Below, piece after piece: positions 33,886 to 42,599 of a stretch of 64,000 bases of DNA. Within the stretch, counting starts at the first letter, position 1. Every line of letters starts with the position of its first letter. The stretch lies in the NCBI GenBank assembly GCA_964589785.1, contig CAZPUQ010000006.1:62001-126000 (forward strand), read 5' to 3'. The notes beneath the pieces are model-generated. The model was not told the origin of the DNA and ran no database searches. It saw only the letters and a program-made list of their open reading frames with translations. This DNA comes from JAGVSR01 sp964589785. GTDB taxonomy: Bacteria > Pseudomonadota > Alphaproteobacteria > Rhizobiales > Hyphomicrobiaceae. A program made the position numbers and the translations under genes.

Positions 33886-35430
33886 TCAGCTCTGCAGCTC
33901 GATCTCCCCGGGGCGCCATGTTCCGTTGAACCAGGGCTCCAAGGGACTATAGAGGCGCAGGAGCGTGTTCCAGCCCGTGCCGGGGATCGTCTGCACCCAG
34001 TTTGCTTCTTTTCCGGCCGGTACGTTTGGCCCGAAAAAGACATCGACTGAACCGTCCGCATTGATCTGCAGGTCCTTGTTCTGACTGCTCACACTGGGGA
34101 ACCGTTGATTCGTCTGAATCATCGAGCGAGTCTGGTCGCTGTACAAGATCACGGACCAGAAGTTCTTCACCGGGATACCCGGCGGTAGATGTAGCTTGTA
34201 GGTCTTGCCGCCTTCGAGCGGATCGCCGTTGGCATCCCTCGCTGCCCAGGCATACTGCGAGCCCTCTCCGACCATTTTTTCTTCCATGGCGGGTGTCACG
34301 CCGGTAGCCAGGAAATAGTAGTAGGCATAGCCGTCGAGGTTCAGAACACCCGGCTGAGACTGGAACCGGTAGCCGCCAACGAACGGACGCTGCCAGTAGC
34401 TGCCCTCGTAGTAATAGCCGTCCTTCTGGCGCCAATGGAAGGTGATGGAACGCACCGTCGCGTCGCCGACGGCCGCCGCTTCCGTCAAGATTTTCTTCAT
34501 TCGCTCATCGGGCTTGAACGGCTTGCCGTGTTCAATGCCGATCGAGGCGAAAAACCCCATCCGAATCTCGTCGAGCGATTCCGGCAATTCCTCTTGGACC
34601 ACCTGGTCGAGCAGTTCCCAGAACGCGTAGTCTGCAGGGTTGACGATGTTGAAGGGCTTGCCAGACACATTAACGTAGTTGAGTGCTGGCGCCGGTTTGT
34701 CCTTGTCCGCGAGCGGATAAATCTTGGTGAATTTCTTGACGAGGTCGATCCCGGGCTTTGGGTCACCGTCCACCAGGAAGCTTCGCCACGGAATCCAGAG
34801 ATTGTAGGTCTTGGAATGAACGACGTGGTATCCCTCGGGGACATCGCCTTTATAGCCGGGGGGCAACAGCAGATACTTGCCGCCCTGACCCTTGTCCGGC
34901 CCGGTTATTCCCACGTCGATGACCCAGCGGAACCAGATGTCGTTGATTCCGCCCAAGACCTTAGGGGGCACCTCAAGCACCAGCGGGCCATCCTTGAGGT
35001 TGACCCAGCCCCAGCTGTAGACCGTGTTGTCGTTGAAGGTCAGGCCGATGGTCCGTGAGTCGACCAACTGTTCCCAGATGGGGATGGTCAGGTTGGCGGG
35101 TCCCAGCTCCAGGCACGCATTGCGGTCGTAGACTTGGCTGACCGCCGGGATCGCCAGAAGGTACGCCTGCACCGCCCGCTGAAAATCGAGATTGTCAAAC
35201 ACCTTCTCGGCACTCGCTTTGTCGGGGAAGCCGTCGAAGAACTTGAGAGTTCCGAACCGGGTCTCCACGATGTCAGGTGACGCGACACCCGACGGCATCG
35301 GTGTTGAAAACGTCATGTTCGGATCGGCAGGCGCTCCGGCAAGTATTCCGGCGAGAGCTGGAGTCGTCGTTGTTGCCGCCGCCGCTGCAACGAGTGCGGT
35401 CGACTGAAGAAACTCCCTCTTTGTCAACAT
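33886..35430 (-). CDS. Exported DUF1254/DUF1214 protein, copy 2
   Basis: The 514-residue product starts LTKREFLQSTALVAAAAA, a Tat-like signal with KR instead of RR, followed by a DUF1254 region (SRTIGLTFNDNTVYSWGWVNLKDGPLVLEVPP, KYLLLPPGYKGDVPEGY) and DUF1214 (KLHLPPGIPVKNFWSVILYSDQTRSM, FFGPNVPAGKEANWVQT). It is clearly paralogous to 32313-33794. Function is unknown. The 91 bases between the two convergent stops show no clear terminator. Confidence 0.85.
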   Translation of the reverse strand: MLTKREFLQSTALVAAAAATTTTPALAGILAGAPADPNMTFSTPMPSGVASPDIVETRFGTLKFFDGFPDKASAEKVFDNLDFQRAVQAYLLAIPAVSQVYDRNACLELGPANLTIPIWEQLVDSRTIGLTFNDNTVYSWGWVNLKDGPLVLEVPPKVLGGINDIWFRWVIDVGITGPDKGQGGKYLLLPPGYKGDVPEGYHVVHSKTYNLWIPWRSFLVDGDPKPGIDLVKKFTKIYPLADKDKPAPALNYVNVSGKPFNIVNPADYAFWELLDQVVQEELPESLDEIRMGFFASIGIEHGKPFKPDERMKKILTEAAAVGDATVRSITFHWRQKDGYYYEGSYWQRPFVGGYRFQSQPGVLNLDGYAYYYFLATGVTPAMEEKMVGEGSQYAWAARDANGDPLEGGKTYKLHLPPGIPVKNFWSVILYSDQTRSMIQTNQRFPSVSSQNKDLQINADGSVDVFFGPNVPAGKEANWVQTIPGTGWNTLLRLYSPLEPWFNGTWRPGEIELQS

Positions 35431-35508
35431 TGTCCTCTGATCCTTCTAGAACGACCCCAAAAGCTGGTTTTCTTTGGCTCGAGTTTAGGTTCGCTGCTTT
35501 GATCGAAG

Positions 35509-36480
35509 TCAGCTGCAATAGGCCAGGGCCAGAGCCGCGATGATGCCTGCCTGGATCAGACACGCCATCCGGTAGACTTGAAGCGCACGGCGGATGTCGG
35601 TGCCGTCGGCGTCGGTCCGCCCGCTGCCCATCCAACGATCCTCGACCGCCACGCCCTCATAGACGCGGGGCCCGGCCAGCCGGAGGTCCAGGGCGCCGGC
35701 CATGGCCGCCTCCGGCCAGCCGGCATTCGGCGAGCGATGCCCCGCCGCGTCGCGGAGCGCGGTCCGCAGTGCGGCGCGTCCGCTCGCGCGCGGAAGGACG
35801 GCTGCGGCCGCGGCGATCCATAGCGCGGAGAGACGCGAGGCCGGCAGGTTGACGAGGTCATCGAGGCGGGCGGCCGCCCATCCGAACGCGATATAGCGGT
35901 CGCACCTGTGCCCGATCATGCTGTCGGCGGTGTTGATGGCCTTGTAAAGCGCTGCGCCCGGCAGGCCTCCGACGACCAGCCAGAGAACAGGCGCCACGAC
36001 GCCATCCGAGAAGTTCTCGGACAAGCTTTCGATGGCCGCCCGGCTGACGGCGTGCGCGTCGAGAGAGGCCGGATCGCGGCCGACGATCCGCGCCACGGCC
36101 TGGCGCGCTTCATCGAGCGTCCCGTGTTCGAGAGCCTCGGCGACGGCACGGACATGGTCGTCAAGACTGCGCTGCGCGATGAAGGTGCTGGCGACCGCGC
36201 CCACCAGAAGGAGATCCAACGGCCACGGCATGAGGCGACCGGCCAGCAGCACGACGACGAGGCTCGCGGCGGCCGTCGCACCGAGGCAAACGGCGAGTGC
36301 GGCGACACCGGCGGCCCGCCGGCGCGCGAACGAGTGCTGCGGCTTGTTCCAGGCCTTGTCGCACCACGCGATCAATCTGCCGATCCAGGTGACGGGATGG
36401 CCGATCGCCCCGAACAGCCAGCGCGGATAGCCGCAAGCGGCTTCGATGGCGAGGCCGACGAGGGCAAGTAAGGTGTGCAT
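35509..36480 (-). CDS. cobD: Adenosylcobinamide-phosphate synthase CobD (CbiB)
   Basis: The 323-residue inner-membrane protein matches CobD/CbiB: AACGYPRWLFGAIGHPVTWIGRLI at the start, VSRAAIESLSENFSDGVVAPVLW, INTADSMIGHRCDRYIAFGWAAARLDDLVNLPASR, and HRSPNAGWPEAAMAGAL. It joins the aminopropanol arm to adenosylcobyric acid. In the P. denitrificans naming used here, CobD is CbiB. GTGC-AT start at 36480 is the family start. Confidence 0.96.
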   Translation of the reverse strand: MHTLLALVGLAIEAACGYPRWLFGAIGHPVTWIGRLIAWCDKAWNKPQHSFARRRAAGVAALAVCLGATAAASLVVVLLAGRLMPWPLDLLLVGAVASTFIAQRSLDDHVRAVAEALEHGTLDEARQAVARIVGRDPASLDAHAVSRAAIESLSENFSDGVVAPVLWLVVGGLPGAALYKAINTADSMIGHRCDRYIAFGWAAARLDDLVNLPASRLSALWIAAAAAVLPRASGRAALRTALRDAAGHRSPNAGWPEAAMAGALDLRLAGPRVYEGVAVEDRWMGSGRTDADGTDIRRALQVYRMACLIQAGIIAALALAYCS

Positions 36481-36505
36481 GGGCGCTGGCTTCGGCAGAT
36501 GGCTC

Positions 36506-36530
36506 GGCCGCGTGGTGCTAGCACGCGGCC
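36506..36530 (-). other. Hairpin between cobQ and cobD
   Basis: GGCCGCGTG (36506-36514) pairs with CACGCGGCC (36522-36530) around loop GTGCTAG. There is no T-run, so it is not a standard terminator; it may stabilise or attenuate the message between the two genes. Confidence 0.35.
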
Positions 36531-36615
36531 GGCCCAACCGGAACCCGTGCGGCGGCACGGCGTCGTGATTGCCGGTGTGGGCTCCCCTCCGCCTCGCGTC
36601 GGCAAGACGGGCGCG

Positions 36616-38100
36616 TCACGATACGTTCGGGCTCGTGCGCGCAGCCCCGCCGGCAAGCGCCAGGATGCCATCGCAGTCGAGATGCGCCTCGAGATGCGCG
36701 GCAAGCGCATCGAGGATCGCGTCGATCTCGCTCTCGTAGCGCGTCGTTGTGCTGGCGGCTCCGATGTCCTGCAACAGCCGGGCGCGGTAGGCGTCGCTCG
36801 CGAGCAGGCCGTGGACGTAGCACCCGGCGACGCGGCCGCAGGCGCTGACGGCCCCGTCGCTGCGGCGATCGACAAGGTGAAGCATCGGCGAGCGCGTCCC
36901 CGGTCCGGTGGTCCGGCCGATGTGCATTTCATAGCCCGTGATCGGCGTGCCATCGCGATCCTCGCCTTGCACCTCGACCAGGACCTTGCTGCCGGCGAGC
37001 ACGGTCTCGACCTCGAGGAGGCCGAGGCCGGGCGCGGCACCGGGCGGGCCTTCGATGCCGTCCGGATCGGAGATCGTGCGGCCGAGCATCTGATAGCCGC
37101 CGCAAATGCCGAGCACCCGGCCTCCGCGGCGCACGTGCGCCGCGAGATCGATGTCCCATCCCGTCGCGCGCAACGCGGCGAGGTCGGCCAGGGTTGCCTT
37201 CGAGCCCGGCAGGACGACGAGCGAGGCCGTTCCCGGGATCGCCTCGCCGGGTCGCAGGAACGCCAGCTCGACGCCCGGCTCCAGGCGGAGCGGATCGAAG
37301 TCGTCGAAGTTCGAGATCAAAGGGTAGGCGAGGACGACGACGAGCGGCTTGCCGGCCGACGTGGCGGGCATCGACCGTGACAGAGACTGGGAGTCTTCCG
37401 CCGGCAAGTGGCGTGCGCGTGCAAAGTGCGGGACGAGCCCCAGGGGTCTCCAGCCGGTGTGGTGCGCGATGGCCGTCAGGCCGTCGGCGAAGAGGGCCGG
37501 GTCGCCGCGGAACTTATTGACGATGAAGCCGACGATCCGCTGCGCGTCGGCGGGAGGCAGCACCGCCCTGGTCCCGACAAGGCTCGCGATGACGCCTCCG
37601 CGCTCGATGTCGCCGACGAGGACGACGGGAACGCCGGCTGCCTCCGCAAATCCCATGTTGGCGATATCGGCCCGGCGCAGGTTGACCTCCGATGCGGAGC
37701 CCGCGCCTTCGACGAGAACGAGATCCGCTTCGCGCGCCAGCCGCGCATAGCTGTCGAGAACGCTTGCGAGCAGCTTTGGCTTCATGGCCTGGTAGTCCCG
37801 CGCCGGGGCGTTGCCGACGACGCGGCCCTGCACGACGACCTGGGCGCCGATTTCGCTTTGCGGCTTCAGCAGCACCGGATTCATATCCACCGACGGCCGC
37901 ACGCGCGCGGCGCGCGCCTGCAGCGCCTGCGCGCGTCCGATCTCGCCGCTGTCAACCGTCACGGCGGCGTTGTTCGACATGTTCTGCGGCTTGAACGGCC
38001 GCACGCGAAGACCGCGGTTGGCAAAGGCGCGCGCCAGCCCCGCGACCAGGAGCGATTTGCCGACATCCGAGCCCGTGCCCTGGAACATGATCGCTTTCAT
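36616..38100 (-). CDS. cobQ: Cobyric acid synthase CobQ
   Basis: The 494-residue glutamine-dependent amidotransferase has the N-terminal P-loop-like GTGSDVGKSLLVAGL, NMSNNAAVT and SEIGRAQALQA segments. The C-terminal class I GATase domain has the nucleophile loop VLGICGGYQMLG and a His in GCYVHGLLAS. It amidates four side chains of adenosylcobyrinic acid a,c-diamide using ATP. It ends 135 bases before cobD and begins four bases after cobO, all on the same strand. Confidence 0.97.
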   Translation of the reverse strand: MKAIMFQGTGSDVGKSLLVAGLARAFANRGLRVRPFKPQNMSNNAAVTVDSGEIGRAQALQARAARVRPSVDMNPVLLKPQSEIGAQVVVQGRVVGNAPARDYQAMKPKLLASVLDSYARLAREADLVLVEGAGSASEVNLRRADIANMGFAEAAGVPVVLVGDIERGGVIASLVGTRAVLPPADAQRIVGFIVNKFRGDPALFADGLTAIAHHTGWRPLGLVPHFARARHLPAEDSQSLSRSMPATSAGKPLVVVLAYPLISNFDDFDPLRLEPGVELAFLRPGEAIPGTASLVVLPGSKATLADLAALRATGWDIDLAAHVRRGGRVLGICGGYQMLGRTISDPDGIEGPPGAAPGLGLLEVETVLAGSKVLVEVQGEDRDGTPITGYEMHIGRTTGPGTRSPMLHLVDRRSDGAVSACGRVAGCYVHGLLASDAYRARLLQDIGAASTTTRYESEIDAILDALAAHLEAHLDCDGILALAGGAARTSPNVS

Positions 38101-38104
38101 AGGC

Positions 38105-38713
38105 TCAGAACTCGATGCCCTCCTGGGCTTTTACCCCGGCCGCGAAGTGGTGCTTCACCGGCGTCATGTCGGTCACGAGATCGGAGGCTTCGATCAGCTC
38201 GGGCTTGGCGTTGCGCCCGGTGACGACGACATGCAGTCCGGGCCGACGGCTCTGAAGCGTTGCCAGCACCTCGGCCAGCGGCAGGTGCTCGTAGCGCAAC
38301 GCGATGTTGAGCTCATCGAGGATGACGAGCTGGAAGGAGGGATCCGCGAGCAGCGCTTTGGCGGTGCTCCAGGCTTTCTCGGCGGCGGCCACATCGCGGG
38401 TGTGATCCTGCGTCTCCCACGTAAACCCCTCGCCGAGGGTGTGCCAGACCACTTGGTCGCCGAACCGTTCGATCGCCTTTCGCTCGCCGGTGTCCCAGGT
38501 GCCCTTGCCGAACTGCACCACGCCGACGCGCATGCCGCGACCGAGTGCGCGCAGCAGCAGACCCCAGGCGGCGGTGGACTTGCCCTTGCCCTTGCCGGTG
38601 TGGACGATGAGGAGGCCCTTCTCGACGGTTTTCGACGACACTTCGGCATCCTGTGCCGCCTTGCGCTTGGCCATCTTCTCCTTGTGGCGGGACTCGTCCT
38701 GCGCATCTGGCAT
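38105..38713 (-). CDS. cobO: Cob(I)yrinic acid a,c-diamide adenosyltransferase
   Basis: The 202-residue cytoplasmic enzyme belongs to the CobO/CobA/BtuR family. It has the unusual P-loop HTGKGKGKSTAAWGLLLRALG, VVQFGKGTWDTGER, VILDELNIALRYEHL and VVTGRNAKPELIEASDLVTDM. It transfers the adenosyl group from ATP to the corrinoid cobalt. A strong GAGGAGAGG site precedes ATG 38713. It heads the minus-strand cobO-cobQ-cobD run and is divergent from cobC. Confidence 0.97.
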   Translation of the reverse strand: MPDAQDESRHKEKMAKRKAAQDAEVSSKTVEKGLLIVHTGKGKGKSTAAWGLLLRALGRGMRVGVVQFGKGTWDTGERKAIERFGDQVVWHTLGEGFTWETQDHTRDVAAAEKAWSTAKALLADPSFQLVILDELNIALRYEHLPLAEVLATLQSRRPGLHVVVTGRNAKPELIEASDLVTDMTPVKHHFAAGVKAQEGIEF

Positions 38714-38759
38714 GGGTCACCTCTCCTCTTCGGGCGCTCCGCGACGCGGCCCGATCCGA

Positions 38760-38886
38760 TTGACGTCACGATGTGGCAGCCTTTATCAAACCGGTCGATG
38801 CTCCTCGCAAGGGAATTGAAGGCGATGTGGCGTATGGCTGTCCGGTGCGCCGGTCCTGCGCGCGGCTCCAACCGTGGCCGGCGATC
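38760..38886 (+). promoter_or_regulatory. cobC promoter and truncated riboswitch-like leader
   Basis: TTGACG (38760-38765), an 18-base spacer and TATCAA (38784-38789) form a promoter. From the -10 into the leader it parallels the cbtB control region: positions 38780-38811 align without gaps with 39968-39999 and share TCCTCGCAAG. Only about 90 bases remain before cobC, and the CCCGCAACTGT core and GAGCCAGGAGACC box of a cobalamin riboswitch are missing. It may therefore be a decayed copy. Confidence 0.55.
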
Positions 38887-39951
38887 ATGACGCCCGGCGC
38901 GGCGCAGCCGATCGTCCACGGCGGCGACCTCGACGCGGCGCGGGCCGCCTTCCCGCATGCGCCTGAGCCGTGGATCGACTTGTCGACGGGCATCAATCCT
39001 CATCCGTACCCCGTGCCCGAGTTCGACGGCGACGTTTGGACCCGTCTGCCGCAGGGCTCCGATCTGCGCAAGCTTCAGCAGGTGGCGGCGCACCGCTATG
39101 GCGCCGCGCGCCCGGAGCTGGTGGTCCCGGCGCCCGGCACGCAAGCGCTCATTCAAGTGCTGCCGCGGCTGATGCCCCCGTCACGGGTGGCCATCGTCGG
39201 CCCGACCTATGCCGAGCACGCCGCCGCCTGGCGGCGCGAGGGCCACGACGTCAACGAGGTGCTCGACCTCGACGAACGGGGAGAGGCGAACGTCGTCGTG
39301 CTCGTCAATCCGGACAATCCGACGGGCCGACTGATCCCCGCGCAGCGCTTGGCCGCTCTGGCCGAGGCGCTGCTCGCGCGCGACGGGCTGCTCGTCGTCG
39401 ACGAGGCGTTTGCCGACGTTCTCACCGCCGATACGAGTCTCGTTCCAGGTCTGCCCGCGGCGACCGTCGTGCTGCGCTCGTTCGGCAAGGCCTACGGCCT
39501 GGCCGGCCTGCGGCTGGGCTTCGCCGTGGCGCAAGAGGATCTGGCCGACCGGCTGCGCGCGGCGCTTGGGCCATGGGCCGTCTCGGGGCCTGCCCTGGCG
39601 ATCGGCGCTGCGGCCCTGGCGGACGACGTCTGGCTGCACGAGACGCGCGAGAGGCTTCAAGAGGACAGCCGCCGCCTCGACGCCGTGCTCGCGACTGGCG
39701 GATGCGAAGTCCTCGGCGGCACGCCGCTATTCCATCTCGTGCGCCATCCGACGGCATCGTGCGTGGCGGATAGTCTGGCTCGGGCGGGCATTCATGTGCG
39801 CCGCTTCCAGGCCATGCCGTCGTGGCTGCGGTTCGGCCTGCCGGGGAGCGAGGACGCATGGCGACGGCTTGAGCTGGCACTCCGCGGCGTCCTTGAGCCA
39901 CATGGGGAATTTGACGTCCGGGCACGCGGCATCGCGCGGGATTTAGATTGA
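38887..39951 (+). CDS. cobC: Threonine-phosphate decarboxylase-type aminotransferase CobC
   Basis: The 354-residue PLP enzyme is of aminotransferase fold type I: HGGDLDAARAAFPHAPEPWIDLSTGINPHPYP at the start, VVPAPGTQALIQVLPRL, LVNPDNPTGRLIP, VVDEAFADV, and the PLP-lysine region LRSFGKAYGLAGLRLGFAV. It makes the (R)-1-aminopropan-2-ol phosphate arm. ATG 38887 places the HGGD motif near the N-terminus as expected; the upstream frame is non-conserved leader. Its stop TGA overlaps the -35 of the next promoter. Confidence 0.93.
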   Translation: MTPGAAQPIVHGGDLDAARAAFPHAPEPWIDLSTGINPHPYPVPEFDGDVWTRLPQGSDLRKLQQVAAHRYGAARPELVVPAPGTQALIQVLPRLMPPSRVAIVGPTYAEHAAAWRREGHDVNEVLDLDERGEANVVVLVNPDNPTGRLIPAQRLAALAEALLARDGLLVVDEAFADVLTADTSLVPGLPAATVVLRSFGKAYGLAGLRLGFAVAQEDLADRLRAALGPWAVSGPALAIGAAALADDVWLHETRERLQEDSRRLDAVLATGGCEVLGGTPLFHLVRHPTASCVADSLARAGIHVRRFQAMPSWLRFGLPGSEDAWRRLELALRGVLEPHGEFDVRARGIARDLD

Positions 39952-39977
39952 CGCCCCGCGCCGGCAACCTCTATCAA
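39948..39977 (+). promoter_or_regulatory. Promoter of the cbtB-cobB run
   Basis: TTGACG (39948-39953), 18 bases and TATCAA (39972-39977) repeat the arrangement upstream of cobC. The -35 overlaps the cobC stop codon. Transcription would start near 39984, right at the 5' strand of riboswitch P1. Confidence 0.65.
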
Positions 39978-39983
39978 GTTCGG

Positions 39984-40146
39984 GACGGTTCCTCGCAAGA
40001 GGATGAAATGGGAATGCGGTAGCCCGGTCTGGGCGAAGCCGCAGCTGCCCCCGCAACTGTAATCGGCGAGTGTTTGGTCAGAGTGCCACTGGGAAACCGG
40101 GAAGGCGGCCGAACACACGGACCCGAGAGCCAGGAGACCGACCGTC
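39984..40146 (+). promoter_or_regulatory. Cobalamin (B12) riboswitch
   Basis: The leader contains the conserved core GCTGCCCCCGCAACTGTAA (40044-40062) and the B12 box GAGCCAGGAGACC (40127-40139). P1 can form from GACGGT (39984-39989) and ACCGTC (40141-40146). It precedes cbtB, so cobalt import and the downstream cob genes should be repressed when adenosylcobalamin is plentiful. The ribosome-binding site at 40187-40193 lies 40 bases downstream. Confidence 0.93.
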
Positions 40147-40197
40147 GACATCGATGGACTCATGAAGACCCCGGAGGGGTGGTCGAGGAGAGGTTTC

Positions 40198-40383
40198 GTG
40201 AACACACAATCCCATTCCACGCATTTATCAGGCGCCGAGCAAAGGTCGGAAATCCTCAGGGCCGCCCTGCTTGCATTCGTGACGGGCGTTGCCCTTGTCT
40301 TCGTCGCGGGCTTCTCGCATTCGGCGACCATCCATAACGCCGGACACGATACGCGCCACGCCCTCAGCTTTCCTTGCCACTGA
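40198..40383 (+). CDS. cbtB: CbtB, small subunit of a cobalt transporter
   Basis: The 61-residue product has one membrane segment (AALLAFVTGVALVFVAGFSHS) followed by the histidine-rich tail HNAGHDTRHALSFPCH that defines CbtB. CbtAB is a predicted B12-regulated cobalt importer. GTG 40198 is chosen because GGAGAGG lies five bases upstream; ATG 40162 would add twelve poorly conserved residues. It sits directly behind the cobalamin riboswitch and 12 bases before cbtA. Confidence 0.93.
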   Translation: MNTQSHSTHLSGAEQRSEILRAALLAFVTGVALVFVAGFSHSATIHNAGHDTRHALSFPCH

Positions 40384-40395
40384 GGGAGACGATCC

Positions 40396-41142
40396 ATGAT
40401 CATGCGCGTCCTTGCGGTTGCGCTTGCAGCCGGCTTTGCTGCTGGCCTGCTCGTCGCCTCGCTGCAGCACGTCACGACCACGCCGCTCATCATCGCCGCC
40501 GAGGCGTATGAGACGCCGGCCGCCGGTCCTCATCAGTCCTCGTCGCACCATCCCGCCGGGCTGCACGGCGGCAAGCTCATTCTCGTCCACGCCGGGGACG
40601 AAGCCGGAGGCGATGAGGAATGGGCGCCGGCCGACGGAATCGAGCGCACGTTCTATACCAGCACGGTCACGATCGTGACCGCCGTGGGCTTTGCGTTCTT
40701 GCTGCTCGCCGGGATGCTCGTGGCCGGTGACCCCATCGATGCCCGGCGCGCGCTGATCTGGGCGACAGCCGGGTTCGTGGTGACGGGTCTGTCTCCCGCG
40801 CTCGGGCTTTCGCCGGAGCTGCCGGGCATGCCGGCCGCCGAGCTCCTCGATCGGCAGGTCTGGTGGATCGGCACGGCCGCCGCGACGGCGGCGGGGCTGT
40901 GGCTTCTGCTGCGGAGCAGCGGTTTCGCCCTGCCGGCGGTCGGTATCGCCCTGTTGCTCGCCCCGCATGTCATCGGCGCACCGCATCTCGCAGAAGCGGA
41001 GGCGAGCCGTGTGCCGGCCGAGCTTGCGGCGCGGTTCGCATCCACCTCGCTCGCCGTCCACGCCGTGTTGTGGGCGCTGACGGGCGCGTTCGTCGGCTGG
41101 CTCTGGCAGTGGCACGAAAGCTCCGCCAGCGCCACGCGCTAG
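40396..41142 (+). CDS. cbtA: CbtA, membrane subunit of a cobalt transporter
   Basis: The 248-residue integral membrane protein has about six membrane segments. It starts MRVLAVALAAGFAAGLLVASLQHVTTTPLIIAAE, which is typical of CbtA, and has the conserved GLSPALGLSPELPGMPAAELLDRQVWWIGTAAATA. Histidines lie in the first loop (SSHHPAGLHGG). It partners with CbtB for cobalt uptake. Confidence 0.93.
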   Translation: MIMRVLAVALAAGFAAGLLVASLQHVTTTPLIIAAEAYETPAAGPHQSSSHHPAGLHGGKLILVHAGDEAGGDEEWAPADGIERTFYTSTVTIVTAVGFAFLLLAGMLVAGDPIDARRALIWATAGFVVTGLSPALGLSPELPGMPAAELLDRQVWWIGTAAATAAGLWLLLRSSGFALPAVGIALLLAPHVIGAPHLAEAEASRVPAELAARFASTSLAVHAVLWALTGAFVGWLWQWHESSASATR

Positions 41143-41160
41143 CTCGCTGCGTTTGCTCTC

Positions 41161-41556
41161 ATGAAAGATGCCAGCGTGACCGTGTTCGTGTGCGTTTCGT
41201 GCCGGAGGACGAACCCCGACGGCAAGGGGTTCCATCTGCCGGGCCACCAACTGGCCATGGCCCTGCAGGAACGCTTGTCGGCCGAGGGCTCGATCACGGT
41301 GACACCGGTCGAGTGCCTGGCCGTCTGCAATCGCCCGAGCACCGTCGCGCTCGTCGGCACCGACCGGTGGACGTACCTCATCGGCGACCTGGATGCCGAG
41401 GCGCATCTGGAGCAGATCGTCGCGAGCGCCGAGGCCTACCGGCTCTCCGACAACGGCATCATCCCTTGGAAGGAGCGCCCCGAGGCGTTCCGCAAGGGTG
41501 TCATCGCCCGCGTGCCTCCGCTCGGCTTCTCTCACCCGGAGCAAGATCCTCCATGA
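41161..41556 (+). CDS. DUF1636 family protein
   Basis: The 131-residue product has VTVFVCVSCRRTNPDGKG near the start and VECLAVCNRPSTVAL in the middle. The four cysteines are arranged as in thioredoxin-like [2Fe-2S] ferredoxins. DUF1636 genes often sit beside cobW and cobalt transport genes, but no role is proven. Its stop overlaps the cobW start by four bases, so it is coupled to cobW. Confidence 0.88.
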   Translation: MKDASVTVFVCVSCRRTNPDGKGFHLPGHQLAMALQERLSAEGSITVTPVECLAVCNRPSTVALVGTDRWTYLIGDLDAEAHLEQIVASAEAYRLSDNGIIPWKERPEAFRKGVIARVPPLGFSHPEQDPP

Positions 41557-42590
41557 CCGCGCTCGCCAAAGTGCCGTGCAGCATCGTGACTGGCTTTCTC
41601 GGTGCCGGCAAAACCACGCTGGTGCGCAACGTCCTCCAGAACGGAGCCGGCCGTCGCCTTGCCGTGATCGTCAACGAGTTTGGCGATATCGGCATCGACG
41701 GCGAGATCCTCAGGGGCTGCGGCATCGAGAGCTGCAGCGAGGAGCGCATCGTCGAGCTGTCTAACGGCTGCATCTGCTGCACGGTGGCCGACGACTTCGT
41801 ACCGGCGCTCGAGGGGCTCTTGGCACTGCCGGAGCCGCCCGAGCACATCCTGATCGAGACCTCGGGGCTCGCGCTGCCGAAGCCGCTGGTGCAAGCGTTC
41901 AACTGGCCGGCCATCGCCTCGCGCGTCACCGTGGACGGCGTCATCGCCGTGGTGGACGGCGCGGCGGTGGCCGCCGGCCGCTTCGCCGACGATCCCGACG
42001 CGCTGGCCGCTCAGCGGGCCGAGGATGCGTCGGTCGATCATGATAATCCGCTCGAGGAGGTCTTCGAGGATCAGCTCCTGTGCGCCGACCTCATCGTCCT
42101 CAACAAGACCGATCTCATGACGGATGCCGAGCGCGTCAAGGTCGCGGGCGAGATCAAGGCGGCTATACCGCGCGCCGTGAAGGTGGTGGAGACGACGGCC
42201 GGCCAGCTCGATGCCAAGGTGCTGCTGGGTCTTGGCGCCGCGGCCGAGACGGACCTCGCCGCCCGGCCTTCGCATCATGACAACGAGGCCGAGCACGACC
42301 ACGACGACTTCGACACGTTCATCGTCGACATTCCGACGCTCGATGCGCCGGAAGGGCTCGTGGAGCGCATCCGGGAGGCCGCAGACGCCCACGACATCCT
42401 GCGCATCAAGGGGTTCGCCGAGGTGCGGGGCAAGCCGATGCGGCTCCTGATCCAGGGTGTGGGCTCGCGACTCCAGCACCAGTTCGACCGTCCCTGGCGC
42501 CCTGAAGAACCGCGCCGGGGCCGTCTCGTCGTTATCGGGCAGAAGGGCCTGGACCGCGCTGCCATCGCGCAGGCGATCGGGAGGGTATAG
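41553..42590 (+). CDS. cobW: CobW, GTP-dependent cobalt metallochaperone
   Basis: The 345-residue G3E GTPase has P-loop GFLGAGKTT, the metal-binding NGCICC, the VNEFGDIGIDG segment and NKTD. A histidine/aspartate-rich insert (HHDNEAEHDHDD) precedes the C-terminal CobW domain. CobW is thought to deliver Co(II) to the CobNST chelatase. It lies ten bases upstream of cobN, in keeping with that role. Confidence 0.95.
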   Translation: MTALAKVPCSIVTGFLGAGKTTLVRNVLQNGAGRRLAVIVNEFGDIGIDGEILRGCGIESCSEERIVELSNGCICCTVADDFVPALEGLLALPEPPEHILIETSGLALPKPLVQAFNWPAIASRVTVDGVIAVVDGAAVAAGRFADDPDALAAQRAEDASVDHDNPLEEVFEDQLLCADLIVLNKTDLMTDAERVKVAGEIKAAIPRAVKVVETTAGQLDAKVLLGLGAAAETDLAARPSHHDNEAEHDHDDFDTFIVDIPTLDAPEGLVERIREAADAHDILRIKGFAEVRGKPMRLLIQGVGSRLQHQFDRPWRPEEPRRGRLVVIGQKGLDRAAIAQAIGRV

Positions 42591-42599
42591 GGTTGCGGG

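Noticed and set aside
38714..38886. Full cobalamin riboswitch in front of cobC
   Set aside because: The CCCGCAACTGT core and the B12 box are absent, so only a truncated leader is claimed.
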